A DNA stretch of 64,000 bases from Diphasiastrum complanatum (Eukaryota > Streptophyta > Lycopodiopsida > Lycopodiales > Lycopodiaceae), in contig CM055095.1 of NCBI GenBank assembly GCA_029204225.1, positions 45,307,446-45,371,445 of the forward strand. The letters run 5' to 3'. The notes beneath the pieces were generated by a model. It saw nothing but the letters and a program-made list of their open reading frames with translations. It did not search any database and was not told the origin of the DNA. Positions 1-64,000 of this stretch are shown one piece after another. Numbering within the stretch: position 1 is the first letter of the stretch; every line of letters begins with the position of its first letter. The position numbers were made by a program, and so were the translations under genes.

Positions 1-517
1 GTGTTGAGAGCCTCTTTGCTACCATCGGAGAGTATTACTGATTCTGGCCAGCATTTCATTACTAGCTTCTTTCAGAAGTGGGAGCGCAATGACCTATCAG
101 ATGATGAGGCGGTCATATCGGTGAGGGCGAAGGCCCAACGTGCTCAGCGACTACCTCTTGCCAGATCTACACGAGCCTCTAGAGCTACTAGAGCTCCTCG
201 ACCACAGATCACAGCTTCTATGGATATCAGGCATTTTTTCGAGTTTCTTACTTTTACTTTCCTCAGTAGAGCAGGTGGTTAAGCTCTTGCACCTCTACCC
301 TCTTCAGAGCTGGAGTCTAAGCTCTTGTATATTTGCTCTTATATGCTTTTTATGATTCTATATTGGAGAGATTTCTTTATTGTCTTTTCCACTTAGACTA
401 GCGATTTTTTATGTTGTCTGTCCTACAAGATATGTACTTATTTATTCTGTCTTATGTGCCCTTAAGCACCCAACAAACATTAATACAATTTCTTCTTCTT
501 CTTCTTCTTCTGCTTCT
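1..517 (+). mobile_element. LINE 3' end: ORF2 C-terminal tail, 3' UTR, hairpin and (TTC)n tail
   Basis: The first about 120 bases resemble the ORF2 tail of the LINE at 22066-22743 (a DSGQHFITSFF and SDDE pattern against DSRQLLLTGFF and SDDE). A 3' UTR follows, ending in a hairpin at 456-469 (GTGC, loop, GCAC), the block ACATTAATACAAT and a (TTC)n tail at 489-517. The left part lies outside the window. The assignment rests mainly on the 3' end, which matches the other LINE ends in the window. Confidence 0.6.
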
Positions 518-840
518 CTTAATGTTCGAGTCAGAGGTATTACGAACTCCCATGATGTTGTTGGTGAAGCTAAAAAGTTTCTTGAAGAGAGTCTTCCACA
601 CCACCACAAAGATATGGATACTGCATGGCGGCCTAAGAGAGATCTAGGTACTCTTGTTAACGCTTTGCATCTGCCCTTGGTCATCATGCAGCGCTAGGGA
701 AGAGATCTACACTGCGGGGCACCACGATATACCTGGATGAAGACCTTACTTTCATTCAGGTTCAAGAACGGAAGAAAGCAAAACAGGAGGCTCTCATTCG
801 TTTCGTAGATATCAAACCCTGCTGCTATTAGGAAATCTTT
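518..840 (+). pseudogene. LINE ORF1 fragment, truncated, frameshifted
   Basis: The frame reads LNVRVRGITNSHDV and, further on, DTAWRPKRDLGTLV. After a frameshift near 697 another frame reads TIYLDEDLTFIQVQERKKAK. The same three blocks occur in the LINE copies at 6222-6440 (minus) and 16560-16900 (plus), so this is the C-terminal half of a LINE ORF1 protein. It begins immediately after the (TTC)n tail of the preceding LINE and breaks off near 840. Confidence 0.65.
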
Positions 841-982
841 GCATGTGACATTGTTGATTGCTAAAGGCAAAACTGTTTTTTCTTTCAGGTTTGAAATCTC
901 AAAGGGGCATGCATGCATAACACTGATCCACTTCTCTGCCTACCCTAAAAATATCCATAGATTCCTATCATGGAATGGCATC

Positions 983-1069
983 AACCCTAAACCCTAACAT
1001 AATCTTTGCTATCGTTAAATTGTGGGACGGTTCACAAAATGGCATCAACCCTAAACCCTAAACCCTAAC
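983..1069. repeat. Short telomere-like repeats (AAACCCT units)
   Basis: Two short runs of the plant telomere unit CCCTAAA occur at 983-998 and 1047-1069, each preceded by ATGGCATCA. A third short run is at about 2394-2407. They are only two to three units each, so this is an interstitial or promoter-type telo-box motif and not a chromosome end. Confidence 0.7.
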
Positions 1070-1303
1070 GAGTGGCATGGTTCACTACAGCCACTGAATT
1101 AAAAGCTTTCTTGCCTAACCTAACAAATGGCACAATTTAATATAGAAAAAACTTTTTTGCCTGCACTAACGAGATTTCAAAGCATAAATTTAAGGGATAT
1201 TCTATTGAGAGAGAGAGAGAGAGAGAGATTTCTATCGACGCATAAATTTAAAGACGCATTTCTATCTCCGAGTCCCGCGCTACCCTAAGAGAGAGAGAGA
1301 GCC

Positions 1304-1690
1304 ATGGATCGTCGCCAACGCCACTCTCAGCAACCGTGCGAGCCAACGAACAGCGAAATAGGGCAAAGACTACGGCGCCAAAGAGAGCGTGAGGAGTGGG
1401 AGTCGAACGCTAGGGCCTTCAAAGAAGAAACCAACCAAGAGATGACAAGAATGGCGTTCGAGGGCAGCCACCTAAGAGGAGAAGAGCTAGCAGCGGCGAT
1501 GGCAGATTATTCTCGCCGATTGAAAGAGTGGGTGGATGAGATGATACGACTTGGCGATGCGGATACTCCAGAAACTGAGTATCCGGCTCCTCCTACTGTC
1601 CCTGGTCGTGCATCTCGTGACGTAGAGCCTCCTAATGATGGGGCGGGGCAGAGCGGCACAAGCCAGAATGAATCTGTCGGATCCTCATAG
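1304..1690 (+). CDS. Hypothetical 128-residue charged protein
   Basis: The ORF begins at an ATG in good context (GAGAGAGCCATGG) after short GA runs and ends at TAG. The product is very hydrophilic, with many Arg, Glu and Gln. Residues 20-85 look helical or coiled-coil (for example QRLRRQREREEWESNARAFK), and the C-terminus is Pro/Gly/Ser-rich. I do not recognise the family. It lies antisense inside intron 10 of the sterol glucosyltransferase gene. It is followed by degenerate repeats (1699-1880), so it may be part of an unrecognised transposable element. No introns or poly(A) signal could be assigned. Confidence 0.35.
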   Translation: MDRRQRHSQQPCEPTNSEIGQRLRRQREREEWESNARAFKEETNQEMTRMAFEGSHLRGEELAAAMADYSRRLKEWVDEMIRLGDADTPETEYPAPPTVPGRASRDVEPPNDGAGQSGTSQNESVGSS

Positions 1691-1698
1691 GCATGTTA

Positions 1699-1880
1699 AG
1701 ACTAAATGAGGTCCAGCCGTATGTGGCAGCCTCTTTCTATGTGATTATCAACACTAAATGAGGCCCAACCGTATGTGGCAGACTCTGATCTGTCTATGTA
1801 TGAACCCATTTGTAAGTACTATCGGCGGCATATAGTTAGACAGTAGTTTTAAAACAGACCCAGCCGTATGTGGCAAGATA
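1699..1880 (+). repeat. Three degenerate copies of a CCAGCCGTATGTGGCA unit
   Basis: The core CC(A)GCCGTATGTGGCA occurs three times, near 1713, 1767 and 1861. The first two are preceded by ACTAAATGAGG. The spacing is irregular (54 and about 94 bp). They sit just downstream of the unknown 128-codon ORF and could be its 3' UTR or the end of a mobile element. Confidence 0.55.
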
Positions 1881-3369
1881 CGTAATGTTTTTTTGATACA
1901 TCTCTTAAATTAATATACAGTATGCTTTTTTGTGCAACACGTGTTTGTTTTTGTGAAATGCGATCTCTGTATGGACACGCAAAGGGATGATCTCTGTATC
2001 CTTAGACAACGTTCCTTAGACAACGCCCTCATGAACTTAAGGCGACTTTGGACAGGAAATTGGAATTAGATGAATCATACTCATGTAGAAAGAGTTTGAG
2101 GATGATACAGATTGGAATCCTGAAAGCCAAGAAGAGTTGAGTATCTAATATCATCAGATGATAAAGCTCATACAAAAATTTGTTCTCGTCTAGAAACTAG
2201 TTCACATGGGAAAGCAAGAAAGCATATCACGGATATGCCTGACACAAATGCTTGCTCTTCTTGCCAGGTTAGATGTTAACTCTTCTGATATGTTCTTTCA
2301 AACAGGTCTTGGTTTGTTGCCCTCCTATCAATGAGAAATGCTGCACTTATTATTTTACACTAGGACATCTTGTTGTCTCTCATATCATCTGGTCCTAAAC
2401 CCTAAACCATTGAACGTATTTTTTTGTGTTTGCAGATTTTTTTGGTACCTTTTTCATCTTTTTTAATAGGAGGGGGCAGGTATGTGCCAGATACCCCCTC
2501 AAAATTAATTCCGAGGGGGGTAGGGGGAGGAAAATTATTTTTAATTGTTTTTGGGCATGTGGGAGCGAGCGGGGAGGGGCTGGTATTTTTTTTTTTTTTG
2601 AAAAAAAACATGCGTCTGGGTGGACACGTCCCACGCCCAGCGTCCGAACGCGCGTCCGCATCCACCCCATTCATCTTTGATATATATATATCACACAGTT
2701 GCATGCATACGGGCCAAATCATGTTCCGAGAATTCCGTCGCCAGCAGCGCCCCTGCTGCTCCCGGCGCCAACGGCGCCGGCGCCGCTCCCGGCTCCACTG
2801 TGACTAGAATCCAGCCGGCGCCAAGTTCCTATGGCTGAAAATCTTTGATCGGTTCTAGGGAGTCCAGAGAGCTCAGATCGATGTGCAATCACCTCACACA
2901 ATCTAGGTTTTTTGGAACATGCCAAAAAAAAAATTTAGTATTCTTGGAGATTTTAGAGTTTTTTCAATTACTTTATGAGTTTGTAAAAAGTACTTTAGTT
3001 TTCTAAAAAATGATTTTTTGAAATTTTTTTTGTTTTTTTTTCTGGTGGTATGTAGGTCAAAAATCAAACAAATAAATAAATGAGTGTTTTGAACAACGAA
3101 ATGCTATCCAGAACGTTGACGATCCAAATCACAAGTGCAGCAAATCATTATCCATTGCGGATGTCATGTCCAAAGCTCAAACTATAAGAAAATCAAAGCC
3201 AAGATAAAGTTATTCTCTATATATTGTCAACAAACAAAAAGCTTTGAATCAGGTTATAGAAGTGTTTACCTTGGAAAACAATACAAACTTGATATGCTAT
3301 TATTGAAAAGGTAGAAGTGGCATTGTTGTATGTAAAAAAAAAAGCTTTCAATAACATAACACAACGTAC
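1881..3369. other. Intron 10 sequence without recognised genes; GC-rich island at 2560-2830
   Basis: Bases 1881-2420 and 2900-3369 are ordinary AT-rich intron. In between, 2460-2830 has a G-rich and then C/G-rich island (CGGCGCCAACGGCGCCGG and similar) with T and A homopolymers. Several overlapping ORFs cross it on both strands, but none has a recognisable domain. The base composition differs sharply from the flanks and suggests an inserted repeat of unknown type. Confidence 0.5.

Positions 3370-64000
<60,631 letters not shown>

Noticed and set aside
983-1069. Telomere
   Set aside because: Only two or three CCCTAAA units per run, inside an intron, so not a chromosome end.
1708-1880. CRISPR-like spaced repeats
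   Set aside because: Only three degenerate copies with unequal spacing in a plant nuclear intron.
2395-2840. Overlapping ORFs of 70-127 codons on both strands in the GC-rich island
   Set aside because: No recognisable domain, homopolymer runs inside the frames, and competing frames on both strands.
1-3369. Search for the last exons of the sterol glucosyltransferase
   Set aside because: No HHGGAGTT-type or PFFGDQPFWG-type coding sequence was found on minus, so these exons must lie left of the window.

Overview
This is nuclear DNA from a large-genome land plant. It has no operons. It holds spliced exons with GT-AG borders, plant-type Copia and Gypsy retrotransposons with tRNA-Met primer sites, L1-like LINEs, a hAT transposon and very long repeat-filled introns. 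The intron sizes (up to 15.5 kb) suit a gymnosperm or fern better than a compact angiosperm genome, but that placement is inference.

The only clear host gene is on the minus strand and crosses the whole window: a UGT80-type sterol 3-beta-glucosyltransferase. Ten consecutive exons can be placed: 63492-64000 (continues past the right edge), 54416-54600, 53874-54113, 52507-52618, 36816-36986, 25123-25186, 23749-23806, 23368-23545, 11780-11910 and 3370-3472. All junctions have GT/AG borders, codon phases match across every intron, and no exon has a stop, so the gene looks intact. The start codon lies right of base 64000. The C-terminal UDP-sugar-binding exons lie left of base 1. Exons make up about 1.75 kb (under 3%) of the window.

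The rest is intron. From left to right: intron 10 (1-3369) has LINE fragments, telomere-like motifs and a 128-codon unknown ORF. Intron 9 (3473-11779) has two tandem LINEs and an LTR. Intron 8 (11911-23367) has a head-to-tail row of LINE 3' ends, Copia LTRs, a broken Copia and a LINE. Intron 5 (25187-36815) has a complete but mutated Gypsy element (28568-34942, with target-site duplication) inside remnants of a second Gypsy family. Intron 4 (36987-52506) has LINE pieces and a Copia whose core is replaced by a gag-less tandem Gypsy. Intron 1 (54601-63491) has a 5.1-kb hAT transposon with terminal inverted repeats, a Gypsy remnant and a MITE-like foldback.

The most noteworthy signal is in the LINEs. 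Copies from several subfamilies end in the same short hairpin (about 5-bp stem, 4-nt loop) whose stem sequence changes in a compensatory way. It is followed by a GACATTAATAAAGC-like block and a microsatellite tail, (CT)n or (TTC)n, instead of poly(A). At five places a LINE tail is directly followed by another LINE in the same orientation.
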